Source: CAYVUI01 sp964454745
GTDB taxonomy: Bacteria; Planctomycetota; Phycisphaerae; Sedimentisphaerales; Anaerohalosphaeraceae
DNA length: 48,152 bases
Direction: 5' to 3'
NCBI GenBank assembly: GCA_964454745.1
Contig: CAYVUI010000016.1
Location: 1-48,152, forward strand
Shown here: piece after piece, positions 1 to 8,348 of the stretch
Layout of the letters: each line of letters opens with the position of its first letter
Numbering within the stretch: position 1 is the first letter of the stretch
Made by a program: the position numbers and the translations under genes
The notes under the pieces: generated by a model
Told to the model about the DNA's origin: nothing
Seen by the model: the letters and a program-made list of their open reading frames with translations, nothing else
Databases searched by the model: none

Positions 1-77
1 CCTTTTCCTACATTATTGGGGCCATAATCCACATTCACGCCCTGTGAACGGTTACTAAAACCTTTCCTGTGGGTACA
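1..77. other. Left window edge, downstream of a URO-D-like gene
   Basis: These bases lie just past the stop codon of the URO-D-like gene. On the minus strand the frame after that stop stays open to the window edge, and an AGGG followed seven bases later by a GTG (about 34-36) could start another gene. About a dozen codons are visible, too few to call a gene. No terminator hairpin is seen. Confidence 0.2.
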
Positions 78-1094
78 TTATGCGTTGTGTACGTTTTCCC
101 ATGTTTCAAACGCGGTGAATACATTCTGCGGGTTTACGCTGGGGCCGAATTCCATTTGTGCGATGACACCGCCGTTGGCATAGAGCAGGTTGTAGACTTT
201 CTGTACGCCCTGGCGGACTTCGTCGGGGGTGCCTTCGGCGAGGAGGTACTGGCGGTCGATTTCGCCCCAGAAGGTGATTTTGCCGCGGTATTTTTCGCTG
301 ATCTGTTCCATGTCCATGCAGAAGAGCTGCGAGTTGAGTGCGTCGAGGCCGATGTCGATCAGTTCGCCGATGATGTCGATGATGCAGCCGTCGGAGTGCA
401 TGAAGGCTTTTTTACCGTTTTCATGTGCGATGTCGATGTAGTCTTTGTAGAGGGGCTTGAATACTTTTTTCCAGCTCTCCGGTGAGATGAGCAGTGACCG
501 CTGGGCACCCCAGTCGTCCATGAAAACCAGGCCGTCGACATCGGTTTTTGCCCAGACTTTGAGCTTTTCGACATAGAATTTGTGGATCGTATCGAGCAGG
601 TCGAAGAAACGCTCATCTTCGAGGCCAAGGTCCATCATGACGTTTTCCGTGCCTCGAATGAACTGGATGCGTTCGAACGGGCGCGGACAGCAGCCGGCGA
701 TACAGAATTTGTCGGAATCTTTGCAAAAGTCGTTTACCTTATCGATGTCGATGGTCAGCAGCTCCTCGGGGATTCGCATGGCCTCGCGGTTGTTCCAGTC
801 TTCGAGGATGGGCTTTTTCACTTCGCCGATGATGCCGTATTCCTTGTTGTCGAAGATACAGCCCCATTCGTCCACGAACGAACCAATCTCAAAAGGGCTG
901 CCCTTGACCTGTGCCGGCGTTTCATGGAAACCGGGGGCGAAGATCATGTCATCGGGGAAACGCTCCTGGAGCTGTTTGAACTCGTTGGGGTATTTGTCCA
1001 CGGCCCAGGGCAGACGGCCAAGCTGCCTGGGTATGCGTTCCGGTTCCGTCCGGTCGAGTGTCGCGTACATGAGTTCTCTTGAAGTTGGGGGCAT
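78..1094 (-). CDS. URO-D/MtaA-like methyltransferase-family protein
   Basis: A cytoplasmic protein of 338 residues with the fold pattern of the uroporphyrinogen decarboxylase superfamily, which also includes the corrinoid-linked methyltransferases MtaA and CmuA. An early acidic and aromatic-rich segment is followed by FMDDWGAQRSLLISPE, typical of URO-D-like proteins, and by the HSDG motif near residue 231, where the methyltransferase branch carries a metal-binding His. No Cys is seen at the C-terminal position used as a ligand in MtaA, so catalysis may differ. True HemE is unlikely because no other heme gene is nearby. It follows the GxGYxYP gene by 11 bases, with an AAAGGGA ribosome site before the ATG, so the two are probably cotranscribed. 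The substrate is unknown; demethylation of a sugar-derived compound is only a guess. Confidence 0.8.
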   Translation of the reverse strand: MPPTSRELMYATLDRTEPERIPRQLGRLPWAVDKYPNEFKQLQERFPDDMIFAPGFHETPAQVKGSPFEIGSFVDEWGCIFDNKEYGIIGEVKKPILEDWNNREAMRIPEELLTIDIDKVNDFCKDSDKFCIAGCCPRPFERIQFIRGTENVMMDLGLEDERFFDLLDTIHKFYVEKLKVWAKTDVDGLVFMDDWGAQRSLLISPESWKKVFKPLYKDYIDIAHENGKKAFMHSDGCIIDIIGELIDIGLDALNSQLFCMDMEQISEKYRGKITFWGEIDRQYLLAEGTPDEVRQGVQKVYNLLYANGGVIAQMEFGPSVNPQNVFTAFETWENVHNA

Positions 1095-1105
1095 TTGGAA
1101 TCCCT

Positions 1106-2923
1106 TTAGTTCTGTTTGAGTTCTTTGATTGCCTGCTTTGTCTGGGCAGGATTATGATTCATGCGGATGCGCCAGATCATTTCTTCCGGGCTGACGACGG
1201 TAATGGATTTATCCAGGCGGTCCACGCACCACTGGATCGGCGTTACGCCGGTTTCGCTGCCGGGTTCCATGTAATTGGCGTTTACAACTTCGCCGTCTTC
1301 GTTCTTCTTAAAGCTCGACCACGCATGCACGATAGCCCAGTGGTTGAATTTTTTCGCATTAGATCCTGCTGTTCTAGCATCCGCATTGATTGTCGCGGCG
1401 AGTTTTGCTGGGTTATTCGATTCCCGCAAATTCCGGTGTGCCCACACGGAGTATTTGGCAGTGACTACCGGGATTTCGATATCCTTTTTGTTCTTTACCC
1501 AGAAGATTTCACCGTTTCCGCCTTCATAGGGGTGGTACTGGATTGCGATCATGCCGGCGAGGTTGTCGATCTCCCGGGCGAAAACCTGGTATGCTTTTTT
1601 CGCCGCGGGGCTGTCGAGGTCCCAGGCAATAAAGCCGAGCACTCGCAGCTTGTTTTTGTTCATCTGGTCGTTTAGCCTTCGGGCGTGGCGGACGAGGATA
1701 TCCTTTTCCGGACGGTCGATACCCAGCATGTCGGGATAATGATACCCGCCTGCGAATTCGATGAGGGTGGTATCGGGCCGCTGGGTCTCGAAGAGAAAAC
1801 CGGCCGTTTCCGGGCTGACCTGTGAGAGGCCGGCGATGCAGGTCGTCCAGCCGAAGGGGAAATCGCCGTGGCTGGGGCTGGACCAGTAGTGGCGGTTGTA
1901 GCAGATGTCTCCCATGAACCAGCCGATGTTGTCGCCGTCGCTCATCGCGAACGAAATGGTGTTCTCTTTGTCCCAGTCAATGGCAGTGGGGTCGAAAGTG
2001 CGTGTCGGGAGGGTATGATAATCTTTGGCTGCGCTGGCAAGCAGGGGGGTATTGAGCGACCAGTTGCTTGCAGTGTGGACATGGCCCAGGCGTGTGATCA
2101 TCTTGGTGTGCTTGCCTTCGTCGCCGATGTTCCAGCCGGCAATGCAGGAGAGGGGGTTCAGCCAGGCGAGTACTTCTTTGACGGTATCATCTACGCCGTA
2201 AATGGTCATGGCTTTGTTGGCGACGGCAAACGCCCGGCAGTGGGCTACCTTGGGGTCCACGGTCGCAAGGCAATCTCGATTTAATTGATCTTTATAGGTG
2301 TTAAAGCACCATTTCATGTCCTTGCCGCGGGCGTCAAAGAGTTTTTCGAGGCCGAGCTGCTTTGCCTTTTCTTCCTGGCCTTCTTCGATAACGACCGCAT
2401 TGTGGATGGAGGCCATTGTGGTGGCTACATTTACGGATCGGTCGAATTTTTCACGATGCAAGTAGGGGATGCCCTCGTTGTAGTCATACGAGTAGAGAAT
2501 GTAGCCTTTTACGACCCCATTGTCCTTGAAATGCTTTACGAGATCCCAAAGCTCATAAGAGCCTTTGTCTTTGATATTCAGGCGTTTAAGGGTCCGTTCA
2601 AGCCATAATTCGTAGTTTGGATTGAGGGGAAATTCCGGATGTCCAACCTCGATCCAGATCATTTCATCACAGGTTCCCTCATTGACGGCCTTTGCGCTCA
2701 GACCCTGGAGGACCTGGAGCAGGATATGTGAAGCACTAAAGCCTCCCTCGGTGGATTGGCCGTTGGGGCTGGTGGATTTTTCGAGTTTTTCATGGTTGGG
2801 TGCTCGCAGTATCGACTTTGGGGCCTTCTGGGCAGGCCACCACCTGGCTTGCTGGGAAAAAGAAGAAACAGATATCAAGACTATAAATGTCAGGATTAAA
2901 CAGCGGGAAGTGAAATTCTTCAT
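1106..2923 (-). CDS. Secreted GxGYxYP-type putative glycoside hydrolase
   Basis: A protein of 605 residues with a Sec signal peptide (basic MKNFTSR, then a hydrophobic stretch ending near SFSQQA). Near residue 326 it carries FAMSDGDN and near 390 AGGYHYPDMLG, which resemble the signature that names the GxGYxYP putative glycoside hydrolase family, although the first Gly is Ala here. It should act in the periplasm or outside the cell on a carbohydrate; the substrate and mechanism of the family are not known to me. It is first in a two-gene unit with the URO-D-like gene, and a GAGGT ribosome site precedes its ATG. A promoter with TTGACA and TATGAT lies upstream. Family call fairly sure, function not. 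Confidence 0.7.
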   Translation of the reverse strand: MKNFTSRCLILTFIVLISVSSFSQQARWWPAQKAPKSILRAPNHEKLEKSTSPNGQSTEGGFSASHILLQVLQGLSAKAVNEGTCDEMIWIEVGHPEFPLNPNYELWLERTLKRLNIKDKGSYELWDLVKHFKDNGVVKGYILYSYDYNEGIPYLHREKFDRSVNVATTMASIHNAVVIEEGQEEKAKQLGLEKLFDARGKDMKWCFNTYKDQLNRDCLATVDPKVAHCRAFAVANKAMTIYGVDDTVKEVLAWLNPLSCIAGWNIGDEGKHTKMITRLGHVHTASNWSLNTPLLASAAKDYHTLPTRTFDPTAIDWDKENTISFAMSDGDNIGWFMGDICYNRHYWSSPSHGDFPFGWTTCIAGLSQVSPETAGFLFETQRPDTTLIEFAGGYHYPDMLGIDRPEKDILVRHARRLNDQMNKNKLRVLGFIAWDLDSPAAKKAYQVFAREIDNLAGMIAIQYHPYEGGNGEIFWVKNKKDIEIPVVTAKYSVWAHRNLRESNNPAKLAATINADARTAGSNAKKFNHWAIVHAWSSFKKNEDGEVVNANYMEPGSETGVTPIQWCVDRLDKSITVVSPEEMIWRIRMNHNPAQTKQAIKELKQN

Positions 2924-2962
2924 CTAAAACCTCGATAATTTAAGTTTGTATTTTGTTTACGT

Positions 2963-2990
2963 ATCATATAAAAAAAGATTTTGCTGTCAA
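2963..2990 (-). promoter_or_regulatory. Sigma-70-type promoter for the GxGYxYP/URO-D unit
   Basis: Read on the minus strand, TTGACA (2985-2990) and TATGAT (2963-2968) are separated by 16 bases. This is close to the sigma-70 consensus and leaves a leader of about 30 bases before the ATG at 2923. Confidence 0.6.
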
Positions 2991-3038
2991 TAGCAGGCAC
3001 ATAATAAAAGAAACTGATATCCAGGTCAATCTTTTTGT

Positions 3039-3066
3039 TTGACAAATGCGATTTATTGTATAGCAT
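3039..3066 (+). promoter_or_regulatory. Candidate promoter for the second URO-D-like gene
   Basis: TTGACA at 3039-3044 is followed after 16 bases by TAGCAT (3061-3066), a weak -10 element. It lies back-to-back with the minus-strand promoter, and the two -35 boxes are about 50 bases apart, so both transcripts could share a regulator. Confidence 0.4.
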
Positions 3067-3114
3067 AAGTATTCCTAATTTTTGTTTTTGTTATAGTAAA
3101 TACAGGATAAAAAT

Positions 3115-4191
3115 ATGATTTCAGCTCCAATTGATTTTTTAAAAGAAAACCCGGACCGTTATCGCAAACTGGCTCGTGGGGAACGGGTTGATTATGCACC
3201 TTTTCGGTTATGGCTGGACCAGACATTTGTATGGGATTTCACCGGAGTCGATCGAAAAAAATTTGCTACGGACCTCGAAGTTCAGTACGAAGCCCAGAAA
3301 ATGGTGGACGACCGATTTTACGGTCTGCGTGATTACGAGGTGGGAGTGGATTTAGGCGATCTTTACTTCGATTTTGAGCGGTTTCACACGGATACCGGCA
3401 AAAACAATGCGCTGATCCTTGAGCAGTCGCTGGATAACTTCGATAAATACGCCAATTCTACAAAGATCGAGGATTTAAAAGGCGTACAAAACCTGAAAAA
3501 GGCCGTTGATTTTTATAATAAAAGGCTCCCGAAAGAAAAGGCGGCCAGCTTCTACCACGGCTGTACAGGTACGATGGACCTGTTTTCCCTGTTTCGCGGG
3601 ACGGAAAAATTCTTCATAGACCTATATGACAAGCCGGACAAGGTCAACCAGATCTTTGAGTTTTTGACGCAGCGAAATCTCGAATGGCTCGAATACCAGG
3701 AGAAGACCTGGGGCGATTACAACCGGCAAAACAATCTTTTTGACAAGATCGATATCGGCGAGGACTACTGTGCATATCTTCAGCCGGATTTGTTTGATGA
3801 ATTCGTCGTACCTTATACCGGCAAATTGGTCGAAGCGTGGAAAGGCAGAGCGGTGTGCAGTCTGCATACAGATGGTGATATGCCTGCCGACGGTATCGAA
3901 AAACTCAACAGGCTTGGTATCGATGAACTGATGGGGTTTTCGCCCAATATTGACATCAAGGAATTCCGCAAAGCGCTTCCCGATGTGATTCTCGGCGGCA
4001 ATCCGCACCCGATCTATGACTTCATCGAAGGGACACCTGAATCTCTCAAGAAAAAGATCAAATACTGCTTTGAAGCGGCCAACCAGAATCAGAAGTTCGT
4101 CCTTTGCAGCGGCGGGGCGATCACTGCAGGGGCCAAACCTGAGATTGTGGACGCATTCCTTGAAGCGTGCTATGAATGCGTCAAGTATTGA
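3115..4191 (+). CDS. URO-D/MtaA-like methyltransferase-family protein (second copy)
   Basis: A cytoplasmic protein of 358 residues in the same superfamily as the product at 78-1094, but clearly diverged from it. The conserved histidine motif appears as LHTDGD near residue 250. Unlike the first copy, this one has a Cys in a Gly-rich loop near the C-terminus (FVLCSGGAI), close to where the MtaA group carries a zinc-ligand Cys. It is transcribed away from the GxGYxYP gene and its stop is only 10 bases from the convergent secretin stop. No corrinoid protein or reductive activase is visible nearby, so a methyltransferase role is inference from the family only. Confidence 0.8.
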   Translation: MISAPIDFLKENPDRYRKLARGERVDYAPFRLWLDQTFVWDFTGVDRKKFATDLEVQYEAQKMVDDRFYGLRDYEVGVDLGDLYFDFERFHTDTGKNNALILEQSLDNFDKYANSTKIEDLKGVQNLKKAVDFYNKRLPKEKAASFYHGCTGTMDLFSLFRGTEKFFIDLYDKPDKVNQIFEFLTQRNLEWLEYQEKTWGDYNRQNNLFDKIDIGEDYCAYLQPDLFDEFVVPYTGKLVEAWKGRAVCSLHTDGDMPADGIEKLNRLGIDELMGFSPNIDIKEFRKALPDVILGGNPHPIYDFIEGTPESLKKKIKYCFEAANQNQKFVLCSGGAITAGAKPEIVDAFLEACYECVKY

Positions 4192-4201
4192 TACCGCGAT
4201 C

Positions 4202-5527
4202 TTACCTTTTATATTGATTGACCGAAATGGTTGGCCGTGCCGCATTGATGATTGCCTGTGTGGGCCGTGTCCTGATCACGGTTTCACCGGGGATGGAATC
4301 GGGATCAAGCCGCAGTGCACCGGAATTTCTCAGTTCGGACCATTTTTCCCGCTGGTATTCGGTCAGGGCTTCCTTTCCGGTGAAGATATGCGGCGAGATG
4401 AGCACGAGCAGTTCGGAATTCTTGGTGACCGTATGATCGTTGCTGAACAATGTGCCGACGAATGGGATGTCGCCGAGGAGGGGAACCTTGCTCTGGGTCA
4501 TTGTGGTTTCTTTTCGGCGAAGGCCGCCCATGACGACGACTTCGTTATCGTTCATCAGCAGGCTGGTACTCGCTTCTCTTGAATCAACCACCGGGACGCC
4601 GTTGACTTCATCTGTCTGGACGCTCTGCTTGGGATTGATGGTCATCATAATGGTATTGTCATCGTTTAGGATCGCCTTTACGTTGAGCGAGATGCCGACT
4701 TCCTTAAAGACGATCGAAGTGAGCTGGCCGCCTTCGGAGGTGTCCGAGGCTTCTTCGTATGGGATTTCCTCGACAGTTTTGATGATGGCTTCCTGCCCGC
4801 TGAGTACGAGCACTTTGGGCGTAGCGAGGATTTCGACGTTGCGTGTTGTCTGGAGTGCCCGCAGGGTGACGAGGATATTGTCGTGGAGCAAGGCGAACGC
4901 GCCGCCGGTGGTCAGGCTGGTTAATGTCGCGTTGAAGGCCCGCTGCTCGGTGGCACGGCTGTAGTCCGGGTTGGCGGTGTTTCCCAGCACGGTGCTGAAG
5001 TCATTTTTGATGGTGGGATCGCCGGCGGAATCATTGAAGATATAGTTCCAGTCCACGCCGATCTCTGTGTCGTCGTTGAGCTGGACGTCGACGATGACCA
5101 CTTCAATGAGGATTTGTCGGGGGGTCTGGTCAGCTTTCTGGATTTCGGAGACGATTTTTTTCACTTTTTCTTCCGTGTCGCAGATGATCAGAGAGTTGGT
5201 GCCGGCGTCGATGCTGACCGAGCCGAACTGTGAGGTCAGGGCCTGTGCGACGATTTGCAGATTTTCGGCGCGGAGGAATTTGAGCATGATGCTCTTGACG
5301 AACAATTCCGGCGCGGGCTGGACGGGCTGGCTGAACTGCGGTTCGATCGTAGGGCTGGCCTCGCTGGGGATCTCGACCGACTTGATCATTTCAAACGGAT
5401 CATTTTTACCGACGGCTTCGCTCAGGAATTTTGACGCGGGCGACTGGGACTGTGCCGGCTGTATAAAGATAAGCGATGCCACAAACAGCGTTATGATTGT
5501 CCGTGTGATTATCAGTGATTTATTCAT
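4202..5527 (-). CDS. Short secretin (GspD/PilQ family), outer-membrane channel
   Basis: A protein of 441 residues that should form the outer-membrane ring of the secretion or pilus machine encoded upstream. A signal peptide covers about residues 1-27. One N-domain (about 70-150, with IDAGTNSLIICDTEEKV) is followed by the secretin core (about 210-400) with the hallmarks NVEILATPKVLVLSGQ, NDNEVVVMGGL and SKVPLLGDIPFVGTLF. GspD and PilQ usually exceed 600 residues and have several N-domains, so this is a minimal form. It is the last gene of the operon and overlaps the PilO gene by 8 bases. Family assignment is firm; whether the machine secretes proteins or builds a pilus is open. Confidence 0.93.
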   Translation of the reverse strand: MNKSLIITRTIITLFVASLIFIQPAQSQSPASKFLSEAVGKNDPFEMIKSVEIPSEASPTIEPQFSQPVQPAPELFVKSIMLKFLRAENLQIVAQALTSQFGSVSIDAGTNSLIICDTEEKVKKIVSEIQKADQTPRQILIEVVIVDVQLNDDTEIGVDWNYIFNDSAGDPTIKNDFSTVLGNTANPDYSRATEQRAFNATLTSLTTGGAFALLHDNILVTLRALQTTRNVEILATPKVLVLSGQEAIIKTVEEIPYEEASDTSEGGQLTSIVFKEVGISLNVKAILNDDNTIMMTINPKQSVQTDEVNGVPVVDSREASTSLLMNDNEVVVMGGLRRKETTMTQSKVPLLGDIPFVGTLFSNDHTVTKNSELLVLISPHIFTGKEALTEYQREKWSELRNSGALRLDPDSIPGETVIRTRPTQAIINAARPTISVNQYKR

Positions 5528-6119
5528 CCGTTATGATCTCCTTATCCTGTATGATATAGATCGACAAGACGGTAAAGCATGTCAGTTCTTTCTTCTGGAG
5601 TCCCCTGGATTCAATGAGCAGTTCCTGGATGAAAATCTTCTGGGGGTAGGATTTGAGCTTGTCAAAGAATTTCATCAGGTTCTGGTAGGAACCATTTATA
5701 TTCAAGGCAACGGTTTCCGAGGCGACGGAGGTGTCTACCTCTTCCGTACTCTGCTGGTGACGGTCCGGGGGCAGGGACGCCTGCGAAGTAATGACACAGG
5801 TGCACTGGAGTGCGAGGGGCTCGAGGTCGCTTAAAAATTCTCTTGCGCTTTGCCGGGTAAAGAAAAGCTGTCGTTTTTGATTAATTTCCTGCGTGATCAT
5901 CTCGATCTTTTTTTCTTTGGACCGGTTTCTCTGCTGGATGAGGTCGAGTTTCTGGCTTTTGGAGCCGATCATATCAATGTATTGCCTGGCCGCGTGGAGA
6001 TAGGACAATTGCGGTGAAACGACCCAGGAGTAGGAGAAGTACGCCACCATGAGGATCGCGAAGGCCGAAAGCATGGTTTTGGAGGAACGGGATGTCTTGG
6101 GGAAAGTCTTAGGAAGCAT
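5520..6119 (-). CDS. pilO: PilO/GspM-type inner-membrane assembly protein
   Basis: A bitopic membrane protein of 199 residues. A short basic cytoplasmic N-terminus is followed by one membrane segment (about 17-36), a charged coiled coil with many Lys, Glu and Gln (about 45-85) and a compact C-terminal domain with strands such as ETVALNINGSYQNLMKFF, as in the ferredoxin-like domain of PilO. It would pair with the PilN part of the preceding gene and align the inner-membrane platform with the secretin. It overlaps the PilM-PilN gene by 11 bases and the secretin gene by 8, so the three are translationally coupled. GspM is the equivalent name in type II secretion. Confidence 0.85.
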   Translation of the reverse strand: MLPKTFPKTSRSSKTMLSAFAILMVAYFSYSWVVSPQLSYLHAARQYIDMIGSKSQKLDLIQQRNRSKEKKIEMITQEINQKRQLFFTRQSAREFLSDLEPLALQCTCVITSQASLPPDRHQQSTEEVDTSVASETVALNINGSYQNLMKFFDKLKSYPQKIFIQELLIESRGLQKKELTCFTVLSIYIIQDKEIITDE

Positions 6120-7671
6120 TTTTCTTGTCCTCCTTCTGTGAACTTTCAGCGGTATGCGGCGTCTTAAGGATGCATTCGAGCTGATACGTCACATAGCCCT
6201 CGAACTGGTTCATCTTGTTGGTTTCGGCCACATTGACCGTTTCAATGTAGGGCGACTCCCTGAGCAGGTCCGCAAACAGGTGTATCGCTTTGTAAGAAAG
6301 TCCATATCCGGAAATCGAGAGATTTTCATTGTCGGTGCTGCCGAGGTTTATGATGCATAATGACTTGGGGGTTTTGCGCCGGATTTCATCGAGCAGGTCG
6401 GTCCACATGACGATATTGCCGTCGTCATAGAACTCTCCCATATTTTTCTTTTGGTTTTCGAGCCGTTCGATCCGCTGGGTCAGGGTTCTCTGGCGGGCGA
6501 CCATATGATCGATGTTTTCGGATTGGTTCGCGGTCTTGATGGTTTGGAGGTCGTTTTCGGTGGCGCTGAGTTTTACGCGTACCATGCCGCCGATGATGAA
6601 CATCGTCAGCAGGACCACCGCGGCGATATTCGCGGTGACCAGGCAGTATTTTTTGGCGGTCGAAATCTCTTTTGCCTCGGGCGGGAGCAGGTTAATCTCG
6701 ATGCCCAGGCTGCTGGATTCGATCATCCGCAGTGCAAGGCCGATGGCCGTGGTCGAGGCGTTGTCAATTGATTTGGCCTTTTTGATCGGGATGTCATCGT
6801 AGATGGTCTGATCGCTGCAGAGCGAGACCTGGACATTGGGGCGGTCCTTCCAGCGTTCCTGGAGGGCCTGGAGGTTCAGGCTGCGTGTTTCGGTCTGGAA
6901 GAGGACCTGCCAGCCTGCGTTGCTGCCCTGTTCGACTTCGAGTTCATAAAACTGGAAGAGGACTTCCATTTCCGAACAGCACCTGTCGAGAAAGCGGGTT
7001 TCGTCTTCGGCCAGGCTGCTGATGTCGATGTTGCGGATCAGTTCGAGGTTGCCGTGAGAAAGGACGGCGAAGCTGATCATGGATCGCTGGATGCCGACGA
7101 CGAGTTTACGTTCCGGGCCGATGGTGATTCTTTTCTTGTACAGTGCCCGCAGGGCCCCGATGGTCGGCAGCTCGATGGAGACAGGTTCGACCTTGGCAGC
7201 GATGCAGGTTTTGAGCATTGTGTTGATTTTATCCTTGTTGGCGGCGGCGACAAAGATCCGCTCGGGCATGGCCTGGGATGTCGCGGTCAGTCCGCAGAAG
7301 TCATACTGGGCCTCTTTCCCGGAAAGGGCGGCACTGTGGCGGATTTCAGACTGGACAAATTTTGCCATGTTGGACGGGATGTATTTTGGCAGATCGATAA
7401 TCTGGGCGATAACGGGGCGTGCGAACAGAGAGATACAGGCCTGCCGGTTGCGGACGTGGCTCTTGTCGAGCAGGGTCTTGAGTGCCTTGCCGAGCAGGGC
7501 CGGATCTTTAATGGAACCGTTTTCAATCGCGTTGGGCGGAACGGCGATATGACCGGCTTTGACCAGGCGAATTTCACGCAGTTCGTGCTTGACGAGCGCA
7601 AAGCTGATGCGGCTCTCCGAGATGTGGATGCCTAATGCTCGATCATTTTTAATGGCCAGTTTTTCGATCAC
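6109..7671 (-). CDS. PilM-PilN fusion (GspL-like) platform protein
   Basis: A fusion of 520 residues. About residues 1-310 form a PilM-type actin-like cytoplasmic domain (N-terminal ALGIHISESRISFALV, then an SHS2-like region). About 325-350 is one membrane segment (LVTANIAAVVLLTMFIIGG). The rest is a coiled coil and a PilN-type periplasmic domain. In standard pili these are two proteins; the fused layout equals GspL of type II secretion. It should recruit the ATPase and bind PilO. Translation starts at a GTG that overlaps the preceding stop as GTGA, which shows tight coupling to the PilX/GspK-type gene. Confidence 0.88.
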   Translation of the reverse strand: MIEKLAIKNDRALGIHISESRISFALVKHELREIRLVKAGHIAVPPNAIENGSIKDPALLGKALKTLLDKSHVRNRQACISLFARPVIAQIIDLPKYIPSNMAKFVQSEIRHSAALSGKEAQYDFCGLTATSQAMPERIFVAAANKDKINTMLKTCIAAKVEPVSIELPTIGALRALYKKRITIGPERKLVVGIQRSMISFAVLSHGNLELIRNIDISSLAEDETRFLDRCCSEMEVLFQFYELEVEQGSNAGWQVLFQTETRSLNLQALQERWKDRPNVQVSLCSDQTIYDDIPIKKAKSIDNASTTAIGLALRMIESSSLGIEINLLPPEAKEISTAKKYCLVTANIAAVVLLTMFIIGGMVRVKLSATENDLQTIKTANQSENIDHMVARQRTLTQRIERLENQKKNMGEFYDDGNIVMWTDLLDEIRRKTPKSLCIINLGSTDNENLSISGYGLSYKAIHLFADLLRESPYIETVNVAETNKMNQFEGYVTYQLECILKTPHTAESSQKEDKKNAS

Positions 7672-8138
7672 TCGTTCACCTGTAATGTATCAATCCGTAT
7701 CCGGTAGGGTGCGTCCCAGCTCATGCTGATGTCCGCGTTCATCGTTGCGATAAAGCCGGCATCCGATTTTGCCGTCGAAGCGATCCGGATATCGGACGAT
7801 GCCGCAGGGCTCGGGTCAATGACGGAAACGGAATACGTGCCCTGGTTTTCAAAGTTTACACTGGAAAACCCGTCATCCCAGTTCCGGTCATTTCGCAGCT
7901 CCGCAAAGGCCCGGTTTATACCCGCCTCGGCGATATAGCGTGCCTGCGCGGCGGAAACCTGGTTTTGCATCATCTGCAGTTCTTCGGTGTTGAGCTGAAG
8001 AATGCCGACAACCAATACCGTCATCAGCGCAATCGCGAAGACAACAATGATTACGGCTGTTCCTTTCGGGTTCTCAATTTTTCCGGTCTTCTTTCTCAAT
8101 GTATGCAGACCCTGATAAGATACTTTTGCACATATCAT
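7668..8138 (-). CDS. PilX/GspK-type minor prepilin
   Basis: A product of 156 residues with a prepilin-like N-terminus: NPKG, then TAVIIVVFAIALMTVLVVGI, and a long helix with AQARYIAEAGINRAF, typical of PilX/GspK proteins. Cleavage is expected after the Gly of NPKG. Processed pilins usually have Glu at position 5, but GspK-type proteins often lack it, and so does this one. The ATG at 8138 has no ribosome site. A TTG at 8099-8097 preceded by AGGG would give a more usual 13-residue leader, so the real start may be there. The 210 bases upstream hold no gene I can support. It overlaps the PilM-PilN start by 4 bases. Confidence 0.8.
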   Translation of the reverse strand: MICAKVSYQGLHTLRKKTGKIENPKGTAVIIVVFAIALMTVLVVGILQLNTEELQMMQNQVSAAQARYIAEAGINRAFAELRNDRNWDDGFSSVNFENQGTYSVSVIDPSPAASSDIRIASTAKSDAGFIATMNADISMSWDAPYRIRIDTLQVNE

Positions 8139-8348
8139 CGGCGAAATCGGATATGAGACTAAGCAGGAGTTTGGTAATCTTTGAATTATTGCACCAGCGT
8201 CTGCTGGACATTGTAAATGCGGCTTTTTGTATCGTAATTTGAGTTATTTTCGGACGTCTGCGGGTGAAAAAGCAGGCGGCGTCAGGTCCGAAATTCACGG
8301 TCCGATAATCCAGAAAAAGATATCCAATCCTCTCGGGCGGCGAATCTG

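Noticed and set aside
78..1094. True uroporphyrinogen decarboxylase (HemE)
   Set aside because: The motif pattern is nearer the methyltransferase-like branch, there are two diverged copies, and no tetrapyrrole gene is nearby.
8074..8298. A 74-codon frame upstream of the PilX/GspK-type gene
   Set aside because: It overlaps that gene in another frame and shows no domain or ribosome site.
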